This document shows, in pieces, positions 14,301 to 22,697 of a stretch of DNA of 64,000 nt. Position 1 is the first letter of the stretch. Each line of letters opens with the position of its first letter. The notes below the pieces were generated by a model, which searched no databases, was not told the origin of the DNA, and saw only the letters and a list, made by a program, of their open reading frames with translations. A program made the translations under genes and the position numbers. The stretch covers positions 682,001 through 746,000 of the forward strand of contig NZ_OY762426.1 of the NCBI RefSeq assembly GCF_963665675.1, read 5' to 3'. Source of the stretch: an uncultured Methanolobus sp. (lineage in GTDB: Archaea > Halobacteriota > Methanosarcinia > Methanosarcinales > Methanosarcinaceae).

Positions 14301-15849
14301 CTGGCTGCGGATCTTTTTGTATAACATCTATAGCTGCACTGTCTGTGATTCCCGTACCTTTTATCCTGACAGTGATAGTGGCGGTTCCCAGGGAATTGCA
14401 GATGAAACTGCCGTCTTCCTGTACCGCAATTATGTAAGGATTGGAACTTTCCCATACCAGATCCTGGCCAACCATTGCCTTTCCTTCGGTATTGAATACC
14501 CTGACACCGAGGGTCTCTTCCAGGTTAACCCCGAATTGCTTATCCTTTTCAATAATGTCCACGCTGGCCGGAACTTCGGGCGTTGTCCTTTCGATCTTTG
14601 CTATTATGAACTTCCCGAACTTACTGCGTCCCCCTGCAAGCACATTGCCATCTACATATATGTCATGATACGAGGCCACACTGCTTCCGAAGGGAGATAT
14701 AAAGTCCGCAACACTTCCTTCAGGACTTATGGATATTAATGCATAGCCTCCGGCTAGTCCTGCTTTCTGCTTGTCGTAATAGATATAGCCTTCATCATCC
14801 ATGCAATTCGGACTTGAAAGATCCTCAGACCTGTAGACTCTTATTGTCCCGTCGGGGTTAACAGTCACATATTCCCGATCTCCTTCATATCCGTTATAGT
14901 TGTAATCAAGATAACAATATAGGATATCGTTACCACCGATTCTGAAAGACATAATATAGGGACTGCAGGTCTCAATACAGACGCCGTTTACGGGATCGTC
15001 GGTGAGTACACTACCGTCCGCAGGATCCAAGGCTTTTATGATGGCGGTATCATCCAAGACATAGACCGTGCCATTGCTGCTTATGGCCGGCTGCATGACA
15101 AACCTTGTGCTAAATTCTTCCGTTACATGGTGCCATTTTTCAATTCCCTGCGTATCCAGAACCTGAATCTTCCCGTCGGTGATGGAAGTGGACTTACCCT
15201 GAACCGCAAGATAGATATTTCCGTTATCATCGGCTACGGGAGGACGAGCCAGTTCATAATAATCAGTGATCCACTGCATATCTTCACCGGTGATCTCATA
15301 GTTCCAGTTTACACTGCCGTTGCCGGTGTCCAGGCTGTATATTCCATTCCGGATACCTATGATTACCTGGTTGCCGATTACCAGAGGAGAGGTCTGGATA
15401 AGGCAGTGTGCTTCGATTTCCTGACTCCATTTAACGGTTCCGTTGGGGTTTACTGCGTAAACCGAAGTGTTTTCACCCCTGACCTGAAGATAGATAGTAC
15501 CGTCTTCCCCAACAACCGGGTGATACAGGGCTGTAGAACTATCAGGAGCATTATCCGTGTCCAGACTTACCTGCCACATCTCATTTCCATAAAGGTCAAA
15601 AGCATATAATCTCTGGTTATATTCCTTAAAAGCATATACTATTCCCTCGTCTATAACAACCCCGAAAATACTGTCATATTCGGCTTCTGTCCTGGTGATG
15701 ACATGCTGAAGTGTCAGACCGTATTCGTTTTCCTCCGTCGTAGCCTCGGTTGCTAAAGCAGGTATTGCTGTCGCAACCATTGTACCGAACAGAAGCAATA
15801 ATGCTATTCCTTTAATTATCACAGAAGCTTTACACTTATCTTTACTCAT
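11356..15849 (-). CDS. giant exported propeller / Ig-like / alpha-toroid protein with dockerin-like tail
   Basis: A 1,497-aa exported protein from ATG at 15849; an upstream in-frame start at 15897 would add 16 residues but lies inside the small upstream ORF. Order: signal peptide (about 1-33, ending IPALATEA), PQQ-type beta-propeller (about 40-410, repeats such as GEDGTIYL and DDNGNIYL), three bacterial Ig-like (BIG_2) domains (about 425-690), second propeller (about 700-1045), another BIG_2 (about 1055-1130), an alpha-alpha toroid like prenyltransferase / squalene-cyclase repeats (about 1140-1430, with GDGWTWAGSTPDVDMTA and NGSFNYASGSDTNTES), and a 55-residue tail with two short repeats (ITTSELFKCYSCW, VTTSRLFLVFNAW). 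It is probably displayed at the cell surface. The tail is nearly identical to that of the protein ending at 19661. Confidence 0.88.
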   Translation of the reverse strand: MSKDKCKASVIIKGIALLLLFGTMVATAIPALATEATTEENEYGLTLQHVITRTEAEYDSIFGVVIDEGIVYAFKEYNQRLYAFDLYGNEMWQVSLDTDNAPDSSTALYHPVVGEDGTIYLQVRGENTSVYAVNPNGTVKWSQEIEAHCLIQTSPLVIGNQVIIGIRNGIYSLDTGNGSVNWNYEITGEDMQWITDYYELARPPVADDNGNIYLAVQGKSTSITDGKIQVLDTQGIEKWHHVTEEFSTRFVMQPAISSNGTVYVLDDTAIIKALDPADGSVLTDDPVNGVCIETCSPYIMSFRIGGNDILYCYLDYNYNGYEGDREYVTVNPDGTIRVYRSEDLSSPNCMDDEGYIYYDKQKAGLAGGYALISISPEGSVADFISPFGSSVASYHDIYVDGNVLAGGRSKFGKFIIAKIERTTPEVPASVDIIEKDKQFGVNLEETLGVRVFNTEGKAMVGQDLVWESSNPYIIAVQEDGSFICNSLGTATITVRIKGTGITDSAAIDVIQKDPQPEAVEILSETGEVVQTVNLEYRMPYQFQYRVIDQYGNEMPEEEVKWECIINYRNEVDENGILGPAATGTYVLYATSVTDITLSKQVTVIVEREADVYSGISPEEIVLTVYGTTSAMPLNQYGETVELDSIEWSSSNENVATINEEGEINAVGLGITEITGTSEGITQTCELKVVTGFGYEWNKTGCFENLIHDNGGNVYVYNRSSGKLLSIASDGTENWDMILDYVYDMQMDDNDGIYAVCKINGILSAALISPDGTMVWDREINSGYQPISAIERADDGTIYMAQGDSLTTLLYAIDNQGTEKWNMTLNTSVYNFVLGEDDNIICTTYRNKVCKIIEIQDEGTQGSLLNQCQAGCYPEYGGDLVVDSNGVLYGYFGDYGSHVVGVYAVNPSDGNILWKHDFYSSETSDDGKILLSDDGTLYFASSESSGATTLYVIDTQGNELWKKDLDSLVNPDEHMYSTGDFAVDDLGNVYLPFMHMERAGYSFSSTESGIIRLDTSGNIAQRVDCPAEKYGTFDEICISNNSAYVCGCEGLVKFSFETSQQSVASEIRITSSVNSIIEGGTLQLEGKVYSQDGFLMPEENFSWFSTDEQIATVDRTGLVMGISNGTVSIVATLDNNSHVQNSFRITVVTSGQYYVEEATLYESIQKTVNYYRQTGVESDWPAFALGAVGEDINDEMYYSSGKAYIESLEDMVRGSDELGSLTEYDRVTMAVLAAKYNPHNFGGKDLIEKIYNYPSLSQGNNAVMWALIALNADGGDVPEGANYDGEFLVDYLLTHKAGDGWTWAGSTPDVDMTAMAIYALAPYYDERADVRAAVDEAIEWLRQCQNDNGSFNYASGSDTNTESTAQVIMALTSLGIDPQGDNFTQANGNPVTALLDNQLSDGTFCHMPGGNTNGLATNQALQALAALKQFNEKGVSTIFCEGEGWNPWNDYESADGAAITTSELFKCYSCWKDGTPVPETAAEVTTSRLFLVFNAWKN

Positions 15850-15973
15850 GTATCCGATCCTCCCTACCTTGTTTTCTGTACATTGCATACCCTGCAAGCC
15901 CTACGCAGACGAATGAGATAATCAGAGTAACTGCTAATGCTATCGATATACTATTTCCATATGTTTTTTTCAA
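15842..15973 (-). CDS. 43-aa single-span membrane protein, overlaps next gene
   Basis: A short ORF that starts with TTG at 15973 behind AAGGTGAT and encodes a peptide beginning MKKTYGNSISIALAV. One hydrophobic span covers residues about 8-31 and is followed by a basic tail (YRKQGREDR), so an N-out/C-in single-pass topology is likely. Its stop lies inside the first codons of the 1,497-aa gene (overlap of 8 nt), which implies translational coupling. I recognise no family. It could be an assembly or anchoring partner of the secreted giant, or a decayed signal-bearing gene. Confidence 0.5.
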   Translation of the reverse strand: MKKTYGNSISIALAVTLIISFVCVGLAGYAMYRKQGREDRIHE

Positions 15974-16125
15974 AATAATCACCTTATGAGAGACGTTTTT
16001 TTACATTCAGGCACTTAATCTGCCACAAGTACAAAAATCAGGAGAAAAGTCAGGAAAATGAAGTAATATCTTCCTTTTTTCCTGACTTTATACCTCCAAT
16101 CTGTTCATGGTTTTTTCATTTCACC

Positions 16126-19100
16126 TCACACCATATCGAACAAGGCTACCACATCATCGAAGTCAACCCTGCCATTGCCGTTGTAATCAACCTTTGATGG
16201 CATGTTTGCCTCTATCCAGTCCATCTGGTAGAATAGTACTTCTACGTCCACGAAACTGCAGACACCGTCACCTGTGAGGTCTTCGTAGAGTCCGTCGCCG
16301 TCAAGGTCGCGGGGAGAAGCGGTCTGGCCTGGAATCGGTGTTCTGGTGACCTCAAGGGTCCCAATCTCAAGTGTAGCATTGATCTGGGCACCTGTGTCGT
16401 CGTCAAGCCTTTTGACACCAAGAGTGAAGTTGGTAGTTCCCATGTCTTTTCCGGCAACTGTGAGAGTTGCAAGTACGACGTCCTCAGCACCTGCTTCTAT
16501 CGCATTGTTTCCGTCAACTGCCTTTATGTAAATAGAACCGTTTGGCAGACTGGAGTTGTCGGAAATGGATACCCAGTCAGGATAACTGACGTCCACTATC
16601 TCGGCAATTGCCGGGTCGTCGATATCCACGGTAAGCTCATAGCCTGAAAGACCACCTGGCAGTGAGTCTACGCTGATGACAATCTCGGTGGTCTGCCCAT
16701 CGATTACTTCGGCATCCACAGGCACGAAGGATAGTAACGGAAGAATCGGATAACATGGAACACCTTCCCATGTAGGTGTGGTGAAGCCGGTGGCGCCTGG
16801 CTGGTAGTAAACTACCAGATTTACGCAATCACGTATCCAAGAAGAACCCACCGAAGGTGCATTGCCCTCAAATACCATTTCGTCCAAAGAGATGCATCCG
16901 GAGAACGCATACCTGCCGATGCGGGTCACACTGTCAGGTATAGAAACCGATGACAGGGAACTGCAACTGCGGAACGCATTATCTTCTATGGCAGTCACAC
17001 CCTCAGGAATGACCACGGAACCGCACCTTCCTACCGGGCACATTATAAGCGTTGTGACGTTCTTGTCGTATAGAATACCACCAACACTAGTGTACACGGT
17101 GTTGTTTGCATCGACGCTGATCGCGGGCAGGGAAGTGCAATCATGGAACACATATTTGCCGATGCTGGTCACACTATCCGGTATAGTAACCGAGGTCAGA
17201 TTAGTGCAGCCTTGGAACGCACTGGTACCGATGCTGGTCACACTATCCGGTATGGTCACCGATGACAGGGAAGTGCAATCACGGAACACATATTTGCCGA
17301 TGCTTGTCACGCTGTCAGGTATAGTAACCGATGACAGGGAAGTGCAATCATGGAACACATATTTGCCGATGCTGGTCACACTGTCAGGTATAGTAACCGA
17401 TGACAGGGAAGTGCATTCGCGGAACATAGAATCTCCCAGGTCGGTGATGCCACTGCCAATAGTAACTGAGGTCAGATTAGTGCAGCCCCGGAACGCACTG
17501 GCACCGATGCTTGTCACGCTGTCAGGTATAGAAACCGATGACAAGAAAGTACAATCACGGAACGCATAATTGCCGATGCTGGTGACACTATCCGGTATGG
17601 TCACCGATGACAGGGAACTGCAGCCGCGGAACGCACTGGCACCGATGCTTGTCACGCTGTCAGGCATAGAAACCGATGACAGGGAAGTGCAACTGTGGAA
17701 CGCATAATTGCCGATGCTGGTGACACCGCTGCCAATGTTAACCGAGGTCAGATTAGTACAGTCTTCGAACGCTTCGTCTCCGATGCTGGTCACGCTATCC
17801 GGCATGGTCACCGAGGTAATGTTGGTATTGCTCTTGAATGCGCTGGCGCCGACGCAGGTTACTGGCAAGCCCTCTATGGTGCTTGGTATGATAACATTGC
17901 CACTTGAACCAACGTACCCTGTGATGACCACCGAAGTATCGTTGACAATGTAAGTGAAATCTGCAACTGGCCCTGTTACACCTCCCTCCGAGATAACATA
18001 GTTCTTGAAAGGAGACATCAACGGTGCATAGTCAGTACCGCAGCCATCGGGAAGCACATATGGAGTATCACCGATACCGTCACCATCTGCGTCCGTACCT
18101 GTGTAGCTTGAGCCCCAGTAATTGCCTAGAATTCCTGTGTAGGTAGCACCATTGTAGGTGTAACTTACAGCCTCAGTGGTGTTCCAGTTGACAGACGGAT
18201 ATGCAGTATCATATATTATCGATGTTGCTCCGTTGACTTCTATGTTGTTCAGATATACGGTGTTGACACCGGAAGATTCCATGAAACCGAATGCCTGATC
18301 ATTGGAGTTTATCTGATTGTTGGTGATTATGTTACCATCGGCTGTAGAATACAGAAAAATAGCAGGTCCGCTATTGTTTATGAATGTGTTGTTCCTGACT
18401 ATATGATTGTTACCTTCTATTAGGAAAGGACCATATTCAGAAGTCCCATTTGAAAAGATGTTATTCTCAAATACGCAACTATCCGCACCACTAATCCATA
18501 CATAGTTGATCATGCCTTCGAATATACAATTCCTGACGGCAGTATTGATTGGTTCATTATAAAAGTTTAAACCTCTTGAATTCAGAAGTGTCATGTTTTC
18601 AAGAACACAACCTGATGCTTCGAGGTTCACATCACACGTGCCGTATAAATAAAGAGTTACAAGGTCCGCGCCTTCCCCTCTCCATGTGACGTTCGTTACG
18701 TCAATATCGCTGTCTTGCAGCACATAATAAACATCATATGTACCGGCATGGAAGAATACCGTGTCTTCCGGCTGGATCACATAGTTCATAAGATTATATA
18801 GTGTTTTGTAAGGATAGTCCGGGTATATTTCATATACATTATTGGTGGTCGTTGGGGCTATGACCTCAATGCAGTCAGTTACTGTCTTTATATTACTTCC
18901 TGCGAAGTTGCTCACGTTAAGGCTTACTGTATATGTTCCGGGTTTGATAAAGATATACTGTGGATTCTGTTCGGTGGAATCCTCTTTTCCATCGTTGTCA
19001 AAGTCCCATGACCAGCTCTCGGCATTTGTTGAGAGATCACTGAACTGTACAGTAAGCATGGAGGTACCTGAAGTTACATCTGCAGAGAAATCCGCAACTG

Positions 19101-19572
19101 GTGCTCCAGATGTTGAAAGGACTGTCAATTCACTGTCGCCTGTGGTGTCTACCTGCCATTCTCCATCGTTACCAGCAACATAACCTGAACCGTAGGAGTA
19201 TGTGCCTGCAGCCGTCTCCTCAGGTACTGTAACGTTATAGGTGACGGTTTCAGTGACTCCTGCCAGGTTCATACTACCGGTATTCATGAACACGTAGTCC
19301 TTCTGGGAGATGCTCCACCCGTACCTTCCACTGTTTACTTCAGTCAGCATCCAGTCCTCGGGAAGATCTTCGTGTATTGCGACAAAATCAGCATTAGCGT
19401 TATATGAAATTGTCAGAGTTACATTGTAAGTATCTCCTGCAGAAACCGCTGCAGGAGTTATCGTTCTTGTTATTGTTGCTTCTCCGGCAGCAGTAGCAGG
19501 AATTACCAGCGTTGCTATGGAAAGCAAAAGTATCAATGTTGTTAAAACAACCCTCATTCCACTTTTATTCAT
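16126..19572 (-). CDS. exported PKD / NosD beta-helix / BspA-LRR / cohesin-dockerin protein
   Basis: A 1,148-aa protein with a clear signal peptide (1-28, ending IPATAAGEA). Order: an adhesin-type beta domain (30-135), PKD domain (about 160-237, DLSTNAESWSWDFDNDG), right-handed NosD-type beta-helix (about 245-520), about 14 BspA-like leucine-rich repeats (LRR_5, about 550-900; unit SVTIPDSVTSIG-x-AF), a cohesin-like domain (about 925-1065, TTEIVISVDSLPGGLSGYEL) and a C-terminal dockerin (about 1085-1148) with calcium-loop sequences DLDGDGLYEDLTGDG and DYNGNGRVDFDD. Cohesin and dockerin in one chain allow self-assembly or chaining on the surface. It lies in tandem with the neighbouring secreted giants. 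Partner and ligand are unknown. Confidence 0.88.
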   Translation of the reverse strand: MNKSGMRVVLTTLILLLSIATLVIPATAAGEATITRTITPAAVSAGDTYNVTLTISYNANADFVAIHEDLPEDWMLTEVNSGRYGWSISQKDYVFMNTGSMNLAGVTETVTYNVTVPEETAAGTYSYGSGYVAGNDGEWQVDTTGDSELTVLSTSGAPVADFSADVTSGTSMLTVQFSDLSTNAESWSWDFDNDGKEDSTEQNPQYIFIKPGTYTVSLNVSNFAGSNIKTVTDCIEVIAPTTTNNVYEIYPDYPYKTLYNLMNYVIQPEDTVFFHAGTYDVYYVLQDSDIDVTNVTWRGEGADLVTLYLYGTCDVNLEASGCVLENMTLLNSRGLNFYNEPINTAVRNCIFEGMINYVWISGADSCVFENNIFSNGTSEYGPFLIEGNNHIVRNNTFINNSGPAIFLYSTADGNIITNNQINSNDQAFGFMESSGVNTVYLNNIEVNGATSIIYDTAYPSVNWNTTEAVSYTYNGATYTGILGNYWGSSYTGTDADGDGIGDTPYVLPDGCGTDYAPLMSPFKNYVISEGGVTGPVADFTYIVNDTSVVITGYVGSSGNVIIPSTIEGLPVTCVGASAFKSNTNITSVTMPDSVTSIGDEAFEDCTNLTSVNIGSGVTSIGNYAFHSCTSLSSVSMPDSVTSIGASAFRGCSSLSSVTIPDSVTSIGNYAFRDCTFLSSVSIPDSVTSIGASAFRGCTNLTSVTIGSGITDLGDSMFRECTSLSSVTIPDSVTSIGKYVFHDCTSLSSVTIPDSVTSIGKYVFRDCTSLSSVTIPDSVTSIGTSAFQGCTNLTSVTIPDSVTSIGKYVFHDCTSLPAISVDANNTVYTSVGGILYDKNVTTLIMCPVGRCGSVVIPEGVTAIEDNAFRSCSSLSSVSIPDSVTRIGRYAFSGCISLDEMVFEGNAPSVGSSWIRDCVNLVVYYQPGATGFTTPTWEGVPCYPILPLLSFVPVDAEVIDGQTTEIVISVDSLPGGLSGYELTVDIDDPAIAEIVDVSYPDWVSISDNSSLPNGSIYIKAVDGNNAIEAGAEDVVLATLTVAGKDMGTTNFTLGVKRLDDDTGAQINATLEIGTLEVTRTPIPGQTASPRDLDGDGLYEDLTGDGVCSFVDVEVLFYQMDWIEANMPSKVDYNGNGRVDFDDVVALFDMV
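16903..17860 (-). repeat. tandem 69-bp repeats coding BspA-type LRRs
   Basis: A roughly 69-bp unit (23 codons) is repeated about 12-14 times, with many near-identical copies such as GATGCTGGTCACACTATCCG and its variants. A non-LRR insertion at about 17025-17110 splits the array. High nucleotide identity among units suggests recent expansion and possible copy-number variation. Confidence 0.85.
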
Positions 19573-19660
19573 TTTTTAATTCCTATACTATATTTTAATC
19601 TCTTTTTGGTTTAAATTGCAGACCATATAGCGAAGCCACTGGTCTGCTAATTAAATTTCA

Positions 19661-22066
19661 TCAGTTCTTCCAGGCGCTGAACACCCGGAACAGACGTGAG
19701 GTAGTGATCTCTGCACCGGCATAGGACGCAGGGGACCCATTTTTCCAGCAGGAGTAACACTCATATAGCTCAGAGGTGGTGATGACTTCCCCATCCACAG
19801 ATTCATAATTATTCCATGGATTCCAGTCATCATCCACTATACAGTACAGATATCCACCGTCAGATCCGAAATACACGTTACCGTCAGATATTGCAGCACC
19901 CTGCAGTATGTGTTCTGAATCATCCGGAGGATTGTATTCCCATCTGAGGGAGGCTTCCGTACCATTGTCCTTCGGGCAGAAAAGTGACCCATCCTCAACA
20001 GCACTGGTGAAATAAATGTAAACATTGTCTTCCTGTACAGAAACAGCAGGCGAAGATTTGATACCAGCACCTACATAATAGAACCATATGAGAGAAACGT
20101 CTGTATCATTAAAACAGGTCAGATTGCCCGTGTAGCCGTGCTCACCCTGTCCCACATATACTCTGCCATTATAAACAACCGGAGTAGAGGTACTGAAACC
20201 GTTCTGGGTACTCCAGCCGTCGTCAAGGAAGTGTCCGGTGTTTTCATCGAAACCTACCTTCCATACAAACTCGTATTCCTGTCCACTTTCGGATGTCGTG
20301 TAGACATGGCCGTCAAAATAAGCCAGGGATGAGCGGAACATGCCTGTTCCTTCTTTTGCAAAGGATGCATCTGCAGAGTTGTTCAGATTGATCTTGTCCA
20401 CAAGCTCCCCAATGCATCTGTCAAGGCTTACAAGAAGGCCTTCATGGACAGCATAGACAAGATAGTCACCTACAACAGATACACCGTTCCATATGAATCC
20501 TGCAGTATCATTTTTGGTATAAGCCCAGAGGCGGTTCCCAAGGTCGTCATAACAATAGTAGTGTTTGTCTGCAACCCCGCCGGAGAGGGCCTCACCGATA
20601 TAGATCCTGTGGTCATAGTATGTTATCGGGCATTCAAGGCTCAAATCGATTAGGTGGGCACTCCAGTGCTCATCACCTGTGACCGCGTCCAGTGCTAACA
20701 GATCACCATCCTGGGTTGTTGCAAATATCTTACCGTCCCCGCAGGCAGGAATCGATGTTTGCAGGCCGGAAGAGGTAAAATTACTCCACACAAGAGTGAC
20801 TTCGCTCTTATTATATGCCCGGATATAGCCACTTGAAGAGTAAACGTAGAACGTATCTCCGGCGATTATTGGGGTGACGTCCACATCACCTTCCTGACCG
20901 GCCTTCCACAACACATTCGGAACTACTGTCGGAGCAGAGCTGACGCTTGAAGCATTTCTTAACCAATTACACTGGAACTGAGTCCAATCATTGTTGTCAA
21001 GTAATTCCGGATCAGTTTCAGCTATTACCGTAACCTGACAACTGAAATCATTATTCTTCTCATCTTCCTCGTTGATCTCATCATAAGGGTCCACAATAAC
21101 CGCCAAGCTGGATGTCCCTGCAACAGGAGATGACCACATAAAATTATAACATGTACTGTCTGATGGGTATAAAGGAGAGATAATTCCACTGCTGGATCCG
21201 ACACATCCACCTGTAACATAAACGTTGCCATTAGCTATGGCAGGAGTTGCATCCGTTAGCTCTATCTTTCTCTGCCAGATAAGGAACCCGTCAGTCTTAT
21301 TGAATGCAAAAAGATCCCCACCTCCATAAAAATCGTAAGCTGTTACATATACAACATCATCATGTATCGTAGCAGAACCACAACAATCCTGTTTGATTCC
21401 ATAGTGCCACACCTGAGTTCCGGTAGCACTATCTACACAATAAACATGTCCGGAGTATCTGGTGCCATAGCCGTAGCTTGTAAGGAAAACGTTTCCATCA
21501 TCGTAAGACGGTGTCCCCTGAGAATATCCGTCAACTGAAAAATTCCATATTTCCTGTCCAGTATCTTCGTTAAGACAGTAATAATGTCCTCCATCCCAAT
21601 CATTAATAAAGACCCTGCCATCAGCAATTGTCGGACCACCATTTACAGAGCCCTCCGAACCCGTTGAACTGGTAAATGTCCAGACGATGTCCCCATTAGT
21701 GGCATTAATGCAATTGGTTTCAAATCCTGTAGAAGTGAATACATTACCTGCATGATATGAAGGAGAAGACCATAAATCGTATACAGTTTCAGGAATGGTT
21801 GTACTCCACAATACAGAGCCATTAAAAACATCAAGGGCTTTCAGGCAACCATCACAGTTAACAAAGACCTTAGCCTCAGCTACTACAGGAGAAGATGATC
21901 CTATTGCATCAATCACATCACTTTCCCAGAATATCTTGTTTGAATCGGGGGCGGTTGATGGTGAATATCCAGAATTACTTGCATCTTTGTGGAATTGGTG
22001 CCACGTCATATCCGTCGATTCTTCCGCCATAATGCAAACAATAATTTTTTGCAGTTTTCCAGCCAT
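19661..22066 (-). CDS. PQQ-propeller surface protein with dockerin-like tail, defective signal peptide
   Basis: An 801-aa protein from ATG at 22066, chosen because AAGGAG lies 6 nt upstream; an in-frame ATG at 22111 lacks this. Two blocks of PQQ-like propeller repeats (about 30-310 and 385-720) are separated by a partial CARDB-like domain (VIVDPYDEINEEDEKNND). The C-terminal 55 residues (about 745-801) carry the module ITTSELYECYSCW / ITTSRLFRVFSAW, as in the giant ending at 11356. The N-terminus reads MAGKLQKIIVCIM directly followed by AEESTDMTW: basic residues and the cleavage-site side are present, but the hydrophobic core is only about 6 residues. An in-frame deletion probably removed most of the signal peptide. 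Function is unknown; surface binding is likely in intact relatives. Confidence 0.8.
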   Translation of the reverse strand: MAGKLQKIIVCIMAEESTDMTWHQFHKDASNSGYSPSTAPDSNKIFWESDVIDAIGSSSPVVAEAKVFVNCDGCLKALDVFNGSVLWSTTIPETVYDLWSSPSYHAGNVFTSTGFETNCINATNGDIVWTFTSSTGSEGSVNGGPTIADGRVFINDWDGGHYYCLNEDTGQEIWNFSVDGYSQGTPSYDDGNVFLTSYGYGTRYSGHVYCVDSATGTQVWHYGIKQDCCGSATIHDDVVYVTAYDFYGGGDLFAFNKTDGFLIWQRKIELTDATPAIANGNVYVTGGCVGSSSGIISPLYPSDSTCYNFMWSSPVAGTSSLAVIVDPYDEINEEDEKNNDFSCQVTVIAETDPELLDNNDWTQFQCNWLRNASSVSSAPTVVPNVLWKAGQEGDVDVTPIIAGDTFYVYSSSGYIRAYNKSEVTLVWSNFTSSGLQTSIPACGDGKIFATTQDGDLLALDAVTGDEHWSAHLIDLSLECPITYYDHRIYIGEALSGGVADKHYYCYDDLGNRLWAYTKNDTAGFIWNGVSVVGDYLVYAVHEGLLVSLDRCIGELVDKINLNNSADASFAKEGTGMFRSSLAYFDGHVYTTSESGQEYEFVWKVGFDENTGHFLDDGWSTQNGFSTSTPVVYNGRVYVGQGEHGYTGNLTCFNDTDVSLIWFYYVGAGIKSSPAVSVQEDNVYIYFTSAVEDGSLFCPKDNGTEASLRWEYNPPDDSEHILQGAAISDGNVYFGSDGGYLYCIVDDDWNPWNNYESVDGEVITTSELYECYSCWKNGSPASYAGAEITTSRLFRVFSAWKN

Positions 22067-22697
22067 ATGCTGCTCCTTCAGATTATTCATAATTAATCGT
22101 AAAAACATCACTACCCTCTTTCCAGAAACAATAGTATGCCACCTGCTTTCATTGTACTCTTACTAATCTGAATAATTCCACACTCATCGAATTATTTTCC
22201 TAAGTGTGCATGCATGAGGATATACTCTAAGCCTCCGGCTATTGTGAAATTATTCCATTAATAGAACTATAACTCCAGGAAAGTCTCAACATTCAAATAA
22301 TGCTTGCTCACTCATCATTGGAGGTAGTTCACTGTTGTTGCAACAGTCGTAAAAATCTACTACTATTTAAACTACATGTTATTGATAACAGATATTTGTT
22401 ATTTTGATAATATATATGTGTACTTTGGATTTTGTATATATGCTGGTAGTGATTTTATATGACTACATCGCAACTTTTATATTAATCGACTATAAATATT
22501 CAAAAATAAATGGTTTTTTGGATGTAAGTAAACTCTAAGGCCCTGTAGAAAAGCTATTGAAATCACAATCTGCAGCTAATATTCAGCAAAAAAGATCACT
22601 ATTTGGAAAAACATTTTGAATTTTTGTTGATTTGTCTAATCGCTTGAATTTAGGGGATTTCCACAGAGCCAAAATTCAATGTAATATTAAAATAAAG
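22067..22697. other. intergenic with promoter-like AT-rich DNA and a small inverted-repeat element
   Basis: No gene. AT-rich TATA-like stretches around 22395-22500 probably drive the minus-strand surface protein. At 22539-22670 a 132-bp stretch has terminal inverted repeats (GGCCCTGTAGAAA / GGCTCTGTGGAAA, 11 of 13 matching), resembling a MITE or an IS remnant. No target duplication is clear. Confidence 0.4.
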
